Shown piece by piece: positions 12,504 to 23,875 of a stretch of DNA of 64,000 bases (positions are counted from its first letter, which is position 1; each line of letters starts with the position of its first letter). Under the pieces are notes generated by a model that did not search any database, had not been told where the DNA came from, and saw nothing but the letters and a program-made list of their open reading frames with translations. Source of the DNA: Silene conica. Lineage: Eukaryota > Streptophyta > Magnoliopsida > Caryophyllales > Caryophyllaceae. The stretch lies in assembly GCA_029255685.2 (NCBI GenBank), contig CM055313.2, positions 72,208,641 to 72,272,640 on the forward strand, written 5' to 3'. The translations under genes and the position numbers were made by a program.

Positions 12504-12850
12504 ATGGCAGGAGGTCGAGGTAGAGTGCGAGGCGGTGGCAGTAATCGTGCTAATATTTCATCCGTACAAGAAGAAGAGGAACCAGTAGAAGAAGAGGTAC
12601 AGATTGAGCCTCAAGTGGATGAGGACTCGGACGATGGTATACCGATTCAGTACACCCAGGATAACCGGATTATACTTGATCCGGCGGGACTATGGTAAGT
12701 GTTGTTGTTTATTATATGTGTATTATTCAATTTTTAAAGTAATAAAATGATTTGTTTTAATTAACAATTTCTGTTACAGGTTTAGACATCAGACTCCTCG
12801 TCGAGGGGTCGTTGCTAGCACAAAGGAGAACTTGTTAGGTCCGTCGCCAA
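12504..12850 (+). pseudogene. CACTA second gene (TNPA-like), truncated
   Basis: Begins MAGGRGRVRGGGSN, then an acidic stretch and RIILDPAGLW. An intron with GT (12695) and AG (12779) follows. The second exon opens FRHQTPRRGVVAST and then runs into the 3' subterminal repeats near 12840. The start resembles the En/Spm TNPA or Ptta class of plant transposase proteins, normally several hundred residues with a DNA-binding domain. Here only about 90 residues remain before repeat sequence. An internal deletion joining early exon 2 to the right end is the simplest reading. Confidence 0.65.
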
Positions 12851-12914
12851 TAGGTGTTTTGCGACAGATTTCAGTCGCCAATATTTGTCGCCCGATCAAG
12901 TTATTCTTGTAGTA
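12838..12914 (+). repeat. CACTA right terminus
   Basis: Holds GTCGCC and GCGAC motifs and the 29-bp right terminal repeat (12886-12914). The final base breaks the otherwise perfect match to the left end. Confidence 0.85.
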
Positions 12915-12917
12915 TAC

Positions 12918-15598
12918 ACATGGATCTATGTGGCCCTATGAAGGTAAGAAGCAGAGGTGGTTCCAGGTACGTCTTCGTTCTAGTTGATGATTACTCTAGA
13001 TTTGTTTGGCCAATCTTTCTTCATTCTAAAGACGAAACATTCGATGAATTTGTTAGTCTCATGAAACTTGTCCAAAACAAATATAAATCAAACCTAGTAA
13101 CAATCCGTACTGACCATGGAACTGAGTTTGACAATCATGCTTTTATTGAGTTCTGTAAAACCAATGGTGTTGGACATAACTTCTCGGCCCCTAGAACCCC
13201 TCAACAAAATGGAGTCGTAGAACGAATGAACAGAACCCTAGAAGACATGGCTCGAACAATGCTTCTTTGTAGTGGCCTACCTAGAAACTTTTGGGCTGAG
13301 GCTATAAGTACAGCTTGCTATATTCATAACCGTGCTATGATTAGACCTATCCTTAAAAAGACACCTTATGAACTTCTTCGAGGTCGTAAACCAAACATAT
13401 CTCATTTAAGATGCTTTGGTAGTAAATGCTTTGTTCACAACAATGGTAAAAACAGATTAAGCAAATTCGACCCTAGAAGTGATGAAGCAATCTTTATAGG
13501 ATATTCAGATCATAGTAAAGCCTACAAAGTTTTTAACAAACGTACTTTATGCATAGAGGAAAGTATTCATGTTATCTTTGATGAGAATAATGCCTTCGAC
13601 AAGCCATTACAGGATATAGAGGAAAACCTAGACGAACCTGATTTCAGGTTATCAAGGGAAGATCCTCCTGAAATGGAAATTGAAGAAGGAGAACCTCAAG
13701 GAATTCATGATGAACTCAACTTGGGAGAAAATGGTACGAGAGATGAAACTACAGTTGATGATACTGTAGATAACTCTCAAACCAATGATTCTGAACCCAG
13801 AGTTACAGCTAATGAAGCTGTAACTTTGAATCAAAACCAAAGGGAAGTGGCCAGAGTTATACCTGACCCTACTATAAACCCAGGTTTGGATTCAGGGGGA
13901 ACAAGTCAAGATCCCGAGTCAAGTTCAGGGAATGCAATTGATCAATCAAGGAACTGGAGATACAAAGGCTCTCATCCTTTGGACAATGTCATAGGAAGCC
14001 TAACAGATGGAGTTCAAACTCGAAGGAGCTTAAATAACTTTTGCTCATTCTACTCCTTTCTCTCCACCATTGAACCTTCAAATATCAAGGAAGCTCTCGC
14101 AGAACCAGACTGGATAGTTGCCATGCAAGAAGAACTCCAGCAATTTGAAAGAAACAAAGTTTGGCATCTTGTTCCTCGACCTAAGGACAGAACTGTCATT
14201 GGAACTAGATGGGTATTCAGAAACAAATTGGATGACACTGGAGTCATTGTGCGAAACAAGGCCAGATTGGTAGTTCAAGGATACAACCAACAGGAAGGGA
14301 TCGATTATGACGAAACCTTTGCTCCTGTTGCTCGTCTTGAGGCAATAAGACTACTCATTGCATTTGCAGCACACAAGGGAATGAAGCTATTTCAGATGGA
14401 CGTTAAGACTGCATTTCTTAATGGCTATCTCCAAGAGGAAGTATTTGTTGAACAACCTCCTGGATTTCCTGACAGCAAACTCAAGGATCATGTATTCAAA
14501 TTGGACAAAGCTCTCTATGGCCTGAAACAAGCACCTAGGGCATGGTACGACAGATTATCAAAGTTCCTATTGGAGAGTGGATTCAAGAGAGGGTCTGTGG
14601 ATAAAACCCTATTTCTTAAAAGCGAAAACTCAGATCTACTAGTTGTTCAGATCTATGTTGACGATATTATTTTTGGCTCAACTAATAAAAAGTTGTGCAA
14701 GTACTTCTCTGAGTTGATGACTTCTGAGTTCGAGATGAGTATGATGGGAGAACTAAAGTTCTTCCTTGGACTTCAAATACAACAAACTGAAGAAGGAATC
14801 AAAGTTCATCAACAAAAATACGTCAAGGAGTTACTAAAGAAATTTGGAATGGAAACCTCTCATGCAATGCCTACTCCAATGGTCACAGATAAGAAGTTAA
14901 CCAAAGACGAAGATGGTAAGTCTGTAGATGAAACGACTTACAGAGGTATGATTGGCTCACTTCTTTATCTTACAGCAAGTCGTCCAGATATAATGTTTAG
15001 TGTCTGTGTCTGTGCGAGATTCCAATCTGCACCAAAAGAATCACATATGATTGCAGTTAAAAGAATATTAAGATACCTAATCGGAACCTCAAAATTATAT
15101 CTATGGTATCCTATGGACTGTAACTTTAACCTAGTAGGATATTCAGATGCGGATTATGCAGGATGTTCTTTAGACAGAAAAAGTACCTCCGGACTTGCTA
15201 CCTTTGTAGGTCCTTGCATTATATCTTGGGGATCCAAGAAACAAAATTCTGTCGCTCTCTCAACTGCTGAAGCAGAATATATTGCAGCCGCACTGGTATG
15301 TTCTCAACTTTTATGGTTAAAGCAACAGTTACATGATTATGGTGTTGATGTTGGATGTGTACCTATATTATGTGATAATACGAGTGCTATAATTATATCT
15401 AAAAACCCAGCCCAGCACTCGAGGACCAAACATATTGAAATTAGACACCACTTTCTAAGAGACCATGTTGAAAAGAAAAATATAAAATTGGAATTTTGTA
15501 GTACGGAAAAACAGTGGGCAGATATCTTCACTAAACCATTGGCTAGAGAACGCTTTGAGACTTTGCGATTGGAAATTGGTTTAATCGGTGGCACCTAA
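12918..15598 (+). CDS. pol: Sirevirus pol, second part: integrase, reverse transcriptase, RNase H
   Basis: Continues after the CACTA with the integrase core ([37 protein letters not shown]), a C-terminal linker rich in acidic residues, then reverse transcriptase ([15 protein letters not shown], and YVDDI near 14654-14668) and RNase H ([26 protein letters not shown]). The domain order integrase before reverse transcriptase identifies Copia. It ends at IGLIGGT. No break is apparent apart from the CACTA insertion. The linker holds VTANEAVT, an echo of the repeated gag segment. Confidence 0.92.
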
Positions 15599-16155
15599 TC
15601 AAATCTTAAAAGCAAAAATAACCCAATGATTGACTACGGTTTAGATGAGATTATATGACTGTGTCCGTATACTCCGCTGCATGTGTATGTATATATTCGA
15701 TGATAAATTTTGTGTTTATAGTTATATTATACGATTTACATATGAATGTGTACACAATCGATCTCACATAATATTACGTCACATATTATAATTTACCTAC
15801 ATATACATATTATACAAATTATAATACACAAATATTACAAAATAAACTAAAAACTTACCAATTTATCACACAAATTTCGTGTGATGGCCCCACCTTTAAC
15901 CACGTATCATCCTCACTTACCCCACAACCAACTGCCACGTGTCTCCCCTATCACCTAGCCTTTGACTTCACCCAAACCATAATTATTAACCCTCACTTAC
16001 CCCAACTCCCTCATTTACCTCACCTTCCTCCATTATTACCGACATACATTTTGTAAAAACCAATTAATATACTCAAACCTCCATAAAAACAAAACCTCCA
16101 TTAAAATCCATAAAAAACCTCCACCATCTCACCGTCTTTCACTCTCAAAACCACC
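15599..16155 (+). other. Sirevirus spacer between pol and 3' ORF
   Basis: No gene seen. AT-rich, with repeated ATATTATA-like runs and a C-rich stretch leading to the next ATG, whose context (CCACCATGCC) is favourable for translation. Confidence 0.6.
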
Positions 16156-17691
16156 ATGCCACCCTCAAAAGCCACTCGCTCACAACAAAAGAAACCTTCT
16201 CCACCCTCACCTACACCGTCACCACCACCGTCTCCGACCCCCATTGCCACCATGAGTCCAACCCAAGAAACTGGTAAACGTCGAAAACTTAATCGAGCTG
16301 CTTCTCCAAACTCGGACGACATGCAAGAAAGGGATTCCAAGAACCCTCGTCCTCTGTTCAAAGACTATTCCGTCGAAGCTACTCAAGAGGGATTAGAACG
16401 TGTTCGCATGACCAAGAATGAAGGTATTCTCATTAACCGCCTTCTTCCTTATGCCATTCATGCCGGTCGATTTTATCCGACAACCTGGGTAAACGGTTCT
16501 AAATCTCTGCTCTTCTTTAAAAAGTTTTTAGAGTTTCAAGGGTGGGAATATGTTAGCAATTTCTCAGGGTTAGTATTTCCAGTTGAATTACTTCAATTCT
16601 TTGCCTCTGTCAAATCGACTGAAACCGGGTTAAAAGCCGTAGTTAATGGAAGGGATGTCGAAGTTTCTTTAGACGATATATGTGAAATTTTTCATCTTGA
16701 TCCAAGGGGACTAGATATTGATACCCGAAAGGAATGGGGAGTAGTTACTCACGAACAGAAAATGATGATCAAACAATACTTCGATCCCAATGCCACTGAA
16801 GTCTCTCCACTACTCACAAATTCTCTCTCCCCGAAATTAAAGTTGTTTGTTAACTATCTTTGGAACACGATTCTGCCTAGGAGAGGTGGTCGTGATAAAT
16901 TGTCGAGTGTTGAAGCTATCGTACTATTTCACTGGTTGGAGGGAAACAAAATCAACCTCGCATTCTTGCTCTGTTCGAAAATTTGTCAAGTTTCCTCTGT
17001 TTTAATTAAAGAAAAACCAAGTTCGACTCTTGATATTCCTTATGGCATGTGGGTTTCTGAAATTTTGTTGAAGAAGGGTGTTGTGGACGATGGTAGTTTT
17101 GGTGTTAAACCCCGTGATCGTATGTGTGACAAGTTACTAAAGTTGATGGGAATTACGTTTGATGGTGTTGATTTGGCTTTTGGGAAGACGGGTGAGGAGG
17201 GACCCCGTCCTAATCCTTCTCCATCTTTTGTAGACTTAGAAGCCAAGATGGATCAGATTTTAGGGTTGTGTCAAATTAAGAAAGAAAAGGAGAGTTTGGG
17301 TGCCTCAGGGAGTCATGCAGGAAGTGGTCGTGCCTTTGAAGTAGAAGTAAAAGAATGGATGGAGAAGGTCGACAAGCATTTGGTGAAAATTGGGTCTGAA
17401 GTGTCGGTTGTTTGTTCGGAATTGCTGGCCATGAGTGATCGGTTGTCCTTTCTTACGACTCAAGGCGGTGCTTTGGTAAGGGATCATGGGTTCTTGCGCA
17501 CAGATGCGAGCCAAGCTCTTGAAGCGGTTAAGGCGCTTTCATTGAAGATACTCAACTTCGAGTTGGCTTTAAATGCTCAAGGAAGGAATGTCAGTAGTTG
17601 TTTGGATCGTTTGGACACCCTTGAGTTCCGAACCCGACCCGAGTACGTGAGTCCGTATGCAAAGACCCCTGCTTCCAGCTCTCGCTCCTAA
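16156..17691 (+). CDS. Sirevirus extra 3' ORF
   Basis: 511 residues after pol. The N-terminus is Pro/Ser/Thr-rich with a basic KRRKLNR cluster (about residues 37-43), a possible nuclear signal. The middle (FLEFQGWEYVSNFSG to DICEIFHLDPRGLD) resembles the putative plant transposon protein family also found in Athila-type 3' ORFs. The C-terminal third has heptad-like helices. Its position matches the envelope-like ORF of SIRE1-type elements, but I see no signal peptide or membrane segment, so the position alone suggests that name. It looks uninterrupted. Role unknown. Confidence 0.75.
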   Translation: MPPSKATRSQQKKPSPPSPTPSPPPSPTPIATMSPTQETGKRRKLNRAASPNSDDMQERDSKNPRPLFKDYSVEATQEGLERVRMTKNEGILINRLLPYAIHAGRFYPTTWVNGSKSLLFFKKFLEFQGWEYVSNFSGLVFPVELLQFFASVKSTETGLKAVVNGRDVEVSLDDICEIFHLDPRGLDIDTRKEWGVVTHEQKMMIKQYFDPNATEVSPLLTNSLSPKLKLFVNYLWNTILPRRGGRDKLSSVEAIVLFHWLEGNKINLAFLLCSKICQVSSVLIKEKPSSTLDIPYGMWVSEILLKKGVVDDGSFGVKPRDRMCDKLLKLMGITFDGVDLAFGKTGEEGPRPNPSPSFVDLEAKMDQILGLCQIKKEKESLGASGSHAGSGRAFEVEVKEWMEKVDKHLVKIGSEVSVVCSELLAMSDRLSFLTTQGGALVRDHGFLRTDASQALEAVKALSLKILNFELALNAQGRNVSSCLDRLDTLEFRTRPEYVSPYAKTPASSSRS

Positions 17692-18382
17692 TCCGTCATC
17701 TCCGTCTCTGTTTCTGTTAAACTTGCAGTTGTTTTGTCGTTGTTTTAGTCCTGGGTTGGACTTCTAAATACTCTTAGCTTTTTTATGGCCCAACTTATTA
17801 CCTAGCCCATTCGGAATCCGAGGCTATGTTTCGTTTTGCTTCCTCGGATTTCCTAAACCTACCAAACTTTATAATTGTTTTTGATGCGGCCCAATTGCCT
17901 TTCTTATTCCTTGGCCCATCTAATTTGTTACCTTTTGCAGGAACTTATTCCTTAAGCCGGCCCAATTTTCTTAAACCCTATTATATTTTCATTCGGCCCA
18001 TTGGCTTAATACTTCGGATTGATTGTGTATATTTTTAACATTCCGTATGTGGTTATGTGATATTCTCTATGTTCATATTATTTCGACTCGTTTATATGCT
18101 TGCTTATGTTTCGTAGTGTATTATTCTAGTCGTTTCATGTCTTTGTTCTCATCTTTTCGATGATGTCAAGAGGGGGAAATATGCGACTTAGATTAGAATT
18201 TGCCTAAGCTTGCTCCTTGTCGTAATTCATTGTCTCTTAGGGTCCTTAAAGGATATGGGATAGATAGAAGATAAAAACCCTAAGTGACTCTTTGCTATGA
18301 ATGACCCTTATTATATTGAGGGGGAACATACACTTAGACACGAAATCTAAGAGAGACTTGCCATCATCAAAAAGGGGGAATT
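17692..18382 (+). other. Sirevirus 3' non-coding region with multiple polypurine tracts
   Basis: Three purine runs: about 18167-18179 (CAAGAGGGGGAAA), 18318-18326 (GAGGGGGAA) and 18367-18381 (ATCAAAAAGGGGGAA, directly before the LTR). A multiplied polypurine tract is a published hallmark of Sireviruses. The last one is placed to prime plus-strand synthesis. Repeated GGCCCA words occur at 17780-18000. Confidence 0.75.
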
Positions 18383-19864
18383 TGTTGAACCATATATTCA
18401 AATATATATATATAGTATATATGTTTATGTTTTGATAATGACAAGTCTAGTTATTTATATATTATATACTCGTATGTATAATCGTGTGCTAAGTGTACAG
18501 AACATTAGTAACAAGATCTAATCAATCAAGTATAAAAGATTCAAGCATATTAGTCAATGAATTGACTAAGTCGAAGATTGATAGAAGATCACAAGCGCGC
18601 ATAATGAACTAAAGTTGTATTCGTCAACTATAGCTTTAGTACAAGATGGATTCAAGTTATAGCCCGTAGCTATAACTCTATATCATGAAGAAATGATCAA
18701 GACTTATGTGTGTTTTAGTTGAAACAATTGTTTCCTAATTTGTGTCGTGTAGTATTAGTGGTTCAATGGTATTCTATTTTAAATATGGAATTGTTAATCT
18801 TAATAGGATTATATAAAATATCTTTTGGTTAAATAAGAAATAAATAAATATCTTATGAGATAATTATTTATTACTAAAATAAACTAAAGATTTTTATATG
18901 ATTTTAATTGTCAAAAATATATAGTCTAAATATAGTTTGTTTCGATTTTGGAAATCGTGTGATATGCCACATTACCAAATCGTGTAGGACTTGCTTAAAT
19001 AAATATCATGTATTTATTTAATGTCCTAAATAAACTAAGATTATATTATGGTAATATATTTTATTATCTTTGACATGATTTAGGAAGTTGATTTAATAAG
19101 GATACTAATTGTTTATTATATAAAGATCTTTCCTAACTATGAATTAGGAAATTGATTCCTTATATAATACACATAGTACATTATTATATCTTTCCTAAGT
19201 ATATTAAGATTAGATTTATGGTAGTATTACTAAAAGACTAGTATTCTAGTTTTAAGTAATATTCCTAAATCATCTAGGGTTAGAAATACCTAGATACATA
19301 TTCTATATAAATAGACTACCTATGACACATTAATTCACACGAAATACACAACACTCATACACGCAAATCAAGAGAAAACCGCCGATCGTGTTTCTTCAAT
19401 ATTCGAGCTTTAATTGTCATATCCGATTCAAGATTCAAGTGCTCAAGCATTGATCTTATTCATTCAAGATAGTGACACCAAGAAAACATTGAAGACTTTA
19501 TCTTATTAACGTAAGATAGATTGAGTATTTAGCGGTACTCGTTGTAAGACAAATATTTAACGGTATTTGTCGTAGCTAGATATTTAACGGTATCTAGATT
19601 GAGTTGTGACTAACATCAAAGTCGCACGAGTAGGGTTGATAAAATTGTAATCCAGAGTTGGTACTAATTTTATTAATCGAGAATAGTGGACGTAGGTCTC
19701 AGAGTGTGAGACTGAACCACTTCAAAAATATCTTGTCTCTACTTTATTATTGCTCTACTCAACGATCATCATACAACTACTCACACATCGAAGAAGATTT
19801 TAAAAAGAAGGCATACTCAATTCAACCCCCCCTTCTTGAGTATATTATATCAATAGACTCTTCA
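18383..19864 (+). repeat. 3' LTR of the Sirevirus
   Basis: Same length and, as far as I compared, same sequence as 3372-4853. Followed directly by the target duplication CTTAT (19865-19869). Confidence 0.95.
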
Positions 19865-19869
19865 CTTAT

Positions 19870-20843
19870 CTTCTACGGGTCTTACGGGTGACCCCACTGG
19901 GTCATATAATGACATGTGGTCCTGTCTTTCTGATTCCAGCGATAGGAAGAAGAAAAACAGTACCATTCACTTACCCGCCCCCCGTTATTATTTGCGTCTT
20001 TTGGCCAACACTGTTTTTGGCCGTAAAGAGTCTCAAAATGTTAAAAACATTGAGCTCTCCATTTTGTCTGGCTATCTTAATGTCAGACGTACGGGTCAGC
20101 AGTTTTATAACACTGCGTATTTGGTCGCCTCTCACTTTGTGTCGGTGGGCGAGGGAACTTCCTTGACTACTATTGTTTGTGGTGGGCTAGTCACTCGATT
20201 GGCCCGCTTTCTTGTTCCCCAGTTCCCTCGTTATGAGGATGCGATTGACACTCTCTCCCGGTACATGGACATGGCTTATGTCAAGTCCGTGCATTGGGTG
20301 GATAGGAAGGATTATTGGAAGGTAGACACCTACCTCAGTGATCGCATCCCCATCACCACGGCTCCCCCCATGTTACCCATTAATAATTTTCAGGGGGGGC
20401 CTAGACCACTCCTCCCGTCTTACCGCCTTCCACTTAGGGGAGGCACCTTTAGATGCCATAGGGTCCCTGCTCCCGGTGCCCACTTTGATGCACCTGGGAC
20501 GGGGTACCCAATTGATTTCACTGTTCCTCCTAATGTTTCTGTTCCTCCTTTTGTTGATGACAGATCTCTCCCACTCATGGTGGCGGACCTTTGCAGGCGG
20601 TTCAAACAAAAACAGTTGAACGACAGTCTCTACCAGTATCCAGGCTACTCGGAGTACGCTACTCAGGGTAGGCTCCCCACCGGCCCTTGGACTCACCCCA
20701 CCTGGTACACACCTCTCGCAGGCGGTCGTGACTACGGTGAAGCTTCAGGCTCTGCCTCGGGAACAGGCATAGGGTCTGATAATGAGGAAGAGGAGGAGGC
20801 AGAAGGAGATGGCTCTGGGTCGGAGTTCGACCCAGAGGACTAA
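19870..20843 (+). pseudogene. Athila 3' ORF, second piece
   Basis: Resumes Athila coding sequence after the Copia insertion. It includes HLPAPRYYLRLLANTVFGR, SILSGYLNVR and VARFLVPQFPRYEDAI-like stretches of the plant transposon protein family, a Pro-rich region and an acidic Gly/Ser/Glu tail (NEEEEEAEGDGSG). No catalytic motif recognised. Together with 2915-3371 it shows that the ORF was continuous at this point before the Copia arrived; both are treated as fossil pieces. Confidence 0.7.
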
Positions 20844-22533
20844 GGACGTGCTTAACCTTACCCTCTTTGGGGTTCGGTTTGGGGAGGTCCCTCCGTCTTG
20901 TAAGTAGTTTTTCTTTTATTTCCCTTTAGATTTCCAGTTTTTTCCCTCCTTCCTCCTTAGACTCTTTTTGTAGTTTCTAGTCTTTTTCCTTTTCCTTTCT
21001 TTGTTTGTTTCTTTTCTGCCTATCCCCATCCTTATGCTGTGGTTGTATGCTGATGAGCACAATGGGGGCATTGTGCGTTTTGGTTTGGGGAGGGTGTTTG
21101 CATACTCCTTTGTGAGTCTGCAATTGTTTAGGTGTCTTTTGTTTTTCATTCCTTTAGGTGTTTTTCTTATTTTCATCCTTTTTCTGTCGTGCGTTCTTCT
21201 CTGTCACATGTTTTTAGCTTATAGGTCGAGTCGGAACGGACAAATACGATTTATGCCTCACATATCACTTATTGCCTTGCCTTGCATTTTTTCAAAAATT
21301 TTCAAGCTAGTCTTTTGCATTATCTACGAGTTTTTGTTGATTTCATGCTAAATTATTAGACTTGACTCTTTTCTTGGCAAGCTACTACATATTCTAAGGA
21401 TTAGAGCTTAATAAATCGGTGACATTCATGACCGATTTCATGTAGGTTTGTGAGTAGTTTCTCCTCTTGAGGCATGTCACATCAATGTGCATAAGCATGA
21501 ATTTTGTCTACTTAATACCTATATGCATTCGGGTTTGTGGTTTGTTGACACATGTGGTAGAGGTCCCTTTTTCTCATTTTACCCATAATCCTCACATAGC
21601 CAAATTGAATCTTTTATCACATTTGCTACATCCTAAAAATTGCCTACCCTAGCCGAGCTAGTAATGTAGTGATGGGACTGTTTTGGCCATCCTTTGGTTT
21701 GTGCTTCATTGATAAATCTTGATTTTGTGAGAACGGTGGAAAGGAGAAAAAGAAAAGAAAAAAAAGAAGGAAAGAAATGAAAAAAAATTATAAGAAATCA
21801 AATCAGGAAAAAAAAAAACGAGTCTGCCCTGTTTTCAAGGGTGGTCGGTCGACCTACATTACGGGTCGGTCGACCACGACCATTGAGCAGGTTGTTTCTG
21901 AAAAAAAAAAAGAGAAGAAAGAAAGAAAGAGAAGGAGAAAATTGGAGAAATTGTGATTTTTGCTCCCAACTTTGAGCATTGGCATGTTTGGAAAAGTAAT
22001 GGAAGTGATCTTATAGTATGGATAGATGGTTGTTAGCTCGGTTTAACCCCTCTTCCCATAACTTATTTTAACCCCTTCTTACCTTTAGCCTCACAATCCC
22101 AAAATTGCCTCGGCATGTGTCATGGTTATCTAGTGTGGGAATCCATATGTACGGTTGTAGAGATTTTATTCATGTTAGATTGCAGGCATGTTCTTATGGG
22201 TCGCAGATAGGTGAGAGTCTCTACTTTTATTTATCTTCTTATCTTTCACATATACATTTGACCCTTTGCTTTCATGAGTGTCTCGAGCGTACCGCGAGAG
22301 TCCAATTAGAATGAGTCTTGCAAGGTTGAAAGTTTAGCATATTATTCCAACATGTTCAATTCGTTTTGCTCTTGACATTATGCTTGATTTTATTTGAAGA
22401 TTGCATTAAAATTGGTTAGGCATGGTGTTGTTTTTGGTCCTAAGAGTATGAAATCCGTTCCATTAGAAGTTTTTCTTTTTCTTTTGAGTCTTAGTGCTTG
22501 CTTGAGGACAAGCAAGGTTTGGTTTGGGGAGTT
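20844..22533 (+). other. Athila 3' untranslated region
   Basis: Long gene-free stretch between the 3' ORF and the 3' LTR. It contains T-rich and A-rich tracts (A-rich about 21735-21930), one pair of GGTCGGTCGACC motifs at 21843-21880, and a purine-rich GGTTTGGGGAG just before the LTR. Nothing coding is convincing. Confidence 0.7.
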
Positions 22534-23875
22534 TGATGCGTGCCTATTTTATGCATTTTATTTATTCTTTTGGCACGTATTTTCTTATATTTTCGTGACT
22601 TTTAGTTGCTATTTCTCCCGAAACGGTTTACTTTGGCATTTCTATGTTTTAAATGTAGGAATACGCGGAAGTGGGCAAAACTGAACTTTAATCGTCCTCC
22701 GGAAGCTGTTTTGAGTAATAATGCGGAGCAAGGATCCGGATGCACATCCAAGTGTTGTTTACGGGCCAAATTTACGCTGATACGTACAGGAAAGGGTCGA
22801 CCGACCCACCAAAGAGGTCGACCGACCAAAGCCCAGAGTTTGGAAAGCCCGATATCAACAGAAGAGGTCGACCGACCTAGATTTTAGGTCGACCGACCCA
22901 GCGACTGCTCCAGCGTCTTTTATTTCGTGTTTTACTTGTTTAATCTTGTAATTAGAACTTATTTAAGGAGACCTAAGCACGAAAATTAGGTCAAGCACTC
23001 CATGTTAGTCAAAAACTCCATAGTTAGAAAGAGATTTTATTCAAGTTTCATCTTTTGTTCTTAATTCCAATTAAGTTGTAAGTTGCTACAATTAATCTTT
23101 CCCTTTTAATTTAATCTTGTTGTTCATCTTATTGTTGTTTCTCAATACATACTTTCCCTTTTATTGTCATCTTTAATTATGATAATTGCTTGATGTTCTT
23201 AATTTTTGTTATTGTTAATTTTATGATTAGGATTATGCATAACTAATTCTTGTGATTGAGAATTAGGGGAACCATGGTAAAGATTTGATTTTGATAGTTT
23301 GATGATTGAATTACCAATCCCCCATTGTTGTTGGTGAACTAATCCCTAAGATTGAAAGATTATTAGGATTAGTTTAACAAAAACTTTGGGATTGCCCTAT
23401 GAACGAAAGTTTAGTGCTTTTCTAGGAACCCTAAGACCGTAAGGATTGGGTAGAATATTGACCTAAAGGTTTATTCTTTGTTCCTTGGGATTGTGTTATT
23501 TGGTTATTTTACCTTTCATTGACTTGTTTTAACCATGGGGAACCAAAGTTCCTAATCTCCTTTTTATCTTATTTTAATTCTCTTGTTTATTTACTCTTTT
23601 AGTTGTTAGTTCAAATCTTAAATCAACCCCCCCTTTTTTGGTTACTTGTAATAGACTTTAAATTCACAACCATAATTAACCTTGTCTCCTTGTGGATCGA
23701 CCCTTGACTTATCCTATCTAGTTTAAGCTGAGGTTTTATAAATCTTATCTTTGACACCCACAACGACGGGTGTCACCCACCATCTTCGTGTTCGACCCCG
23801 ACTTGAGTACTACTTTTGTTGGGTTTTATAAATTCTTGTTTGATCGCGGGTAATGACGGCAAAAACCCGTTATCA
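22534..23875 (+). repeat. Athila 3' LTR
   Basis: 1342 bp, starting TGATGCGTGCC and ending CCCGTTATCA, an inverted TGAT/ATCA pair. Holds GGTCGACCGACC pairs near 22796-22830 and 22866-22900. The CTTGTGGATCGACCC near 23690 resembles the conserved stretch near the LTR end of Athila elements. Probable 5-bp flank CATGC; its partner is left of the window. Confidence 0.8.

Larger units (their letters stand above)
7902..12914 (+). mobile_element. CACTA (En/Spm-type) DNA transposon
   Basis: 5013 bp. Left end begins CACTACAAGAATAACTTG. The right end is its reverse complement over 29 bp (7902-7930 with 12886-12914) except the outermost base, which is A where G is expected. A 3-bp duplication TAC flanks it (7899-7901 and 12915-12917). 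Both ends have subterminal GGCGAC / GTCGCC repeats. It carries a tnp2-class transposase gene and a second gene cut short. It must be younger than the Sirevirus that it interrupts. Transposase supply looks possible, but the second protein is probably missing, so it may move only with help. Confidence 0.95.
3372..19864 (+). mobile_element. Sirevirus-type Ty1/Copia element, young, with CACTA inside
   Basis: Complete outline: 1482-bp LTRs at 3372-4853 and 18383-19864, which I find identical wherever compared and at a constant offset of 15011. There is a TGGTATCAGAGC primer-binding site, gag with two zinc knuckles, pol in Copia order (protease, integrase, reverse transcriptase, RNase H), an extra ORF after pol, several polypurine tracts, and a 5-bp duplication CTTAT at 3367-3371 and 19865-19869. 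Multiple polypurine tracts and the large gag are known Sirevirus traits. Apart from the CACTA insertion it looks whole. Near-identical LTRs indicate a very recent insertion. Confidence 0.95.
1..23875 (+). mobile_element. Athila-type Ty3/Gypsy element, 3' part, interrupted
   Basis: The outermost element of the nest. Its 5' part lies left of the window. Seen: RNase H and integrase coding (to 1800), a non-coding spacer, an extra 3' ORF split by the Copia insertion (2915-3371 and 19870-20843), a long untranslated stretch, a purine-rich tract (about 22519-22531) and a 3' LTR (22534-23875) with TGAT...ATCA ends. This order and the integrase sequence fit the Athila lineage. It is broken, with about one break in the visible pol part plus the large insertion. 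The 5' LTR is not in view, so age cannot be judged from LTR divergence. Confidence 0.85.

Noticed and set aside
20373-20696. Minus-strand frames opposite the Athila 3' ORF
   Set aside because: Shadows of the plus-strand coding sequence, with no domain.
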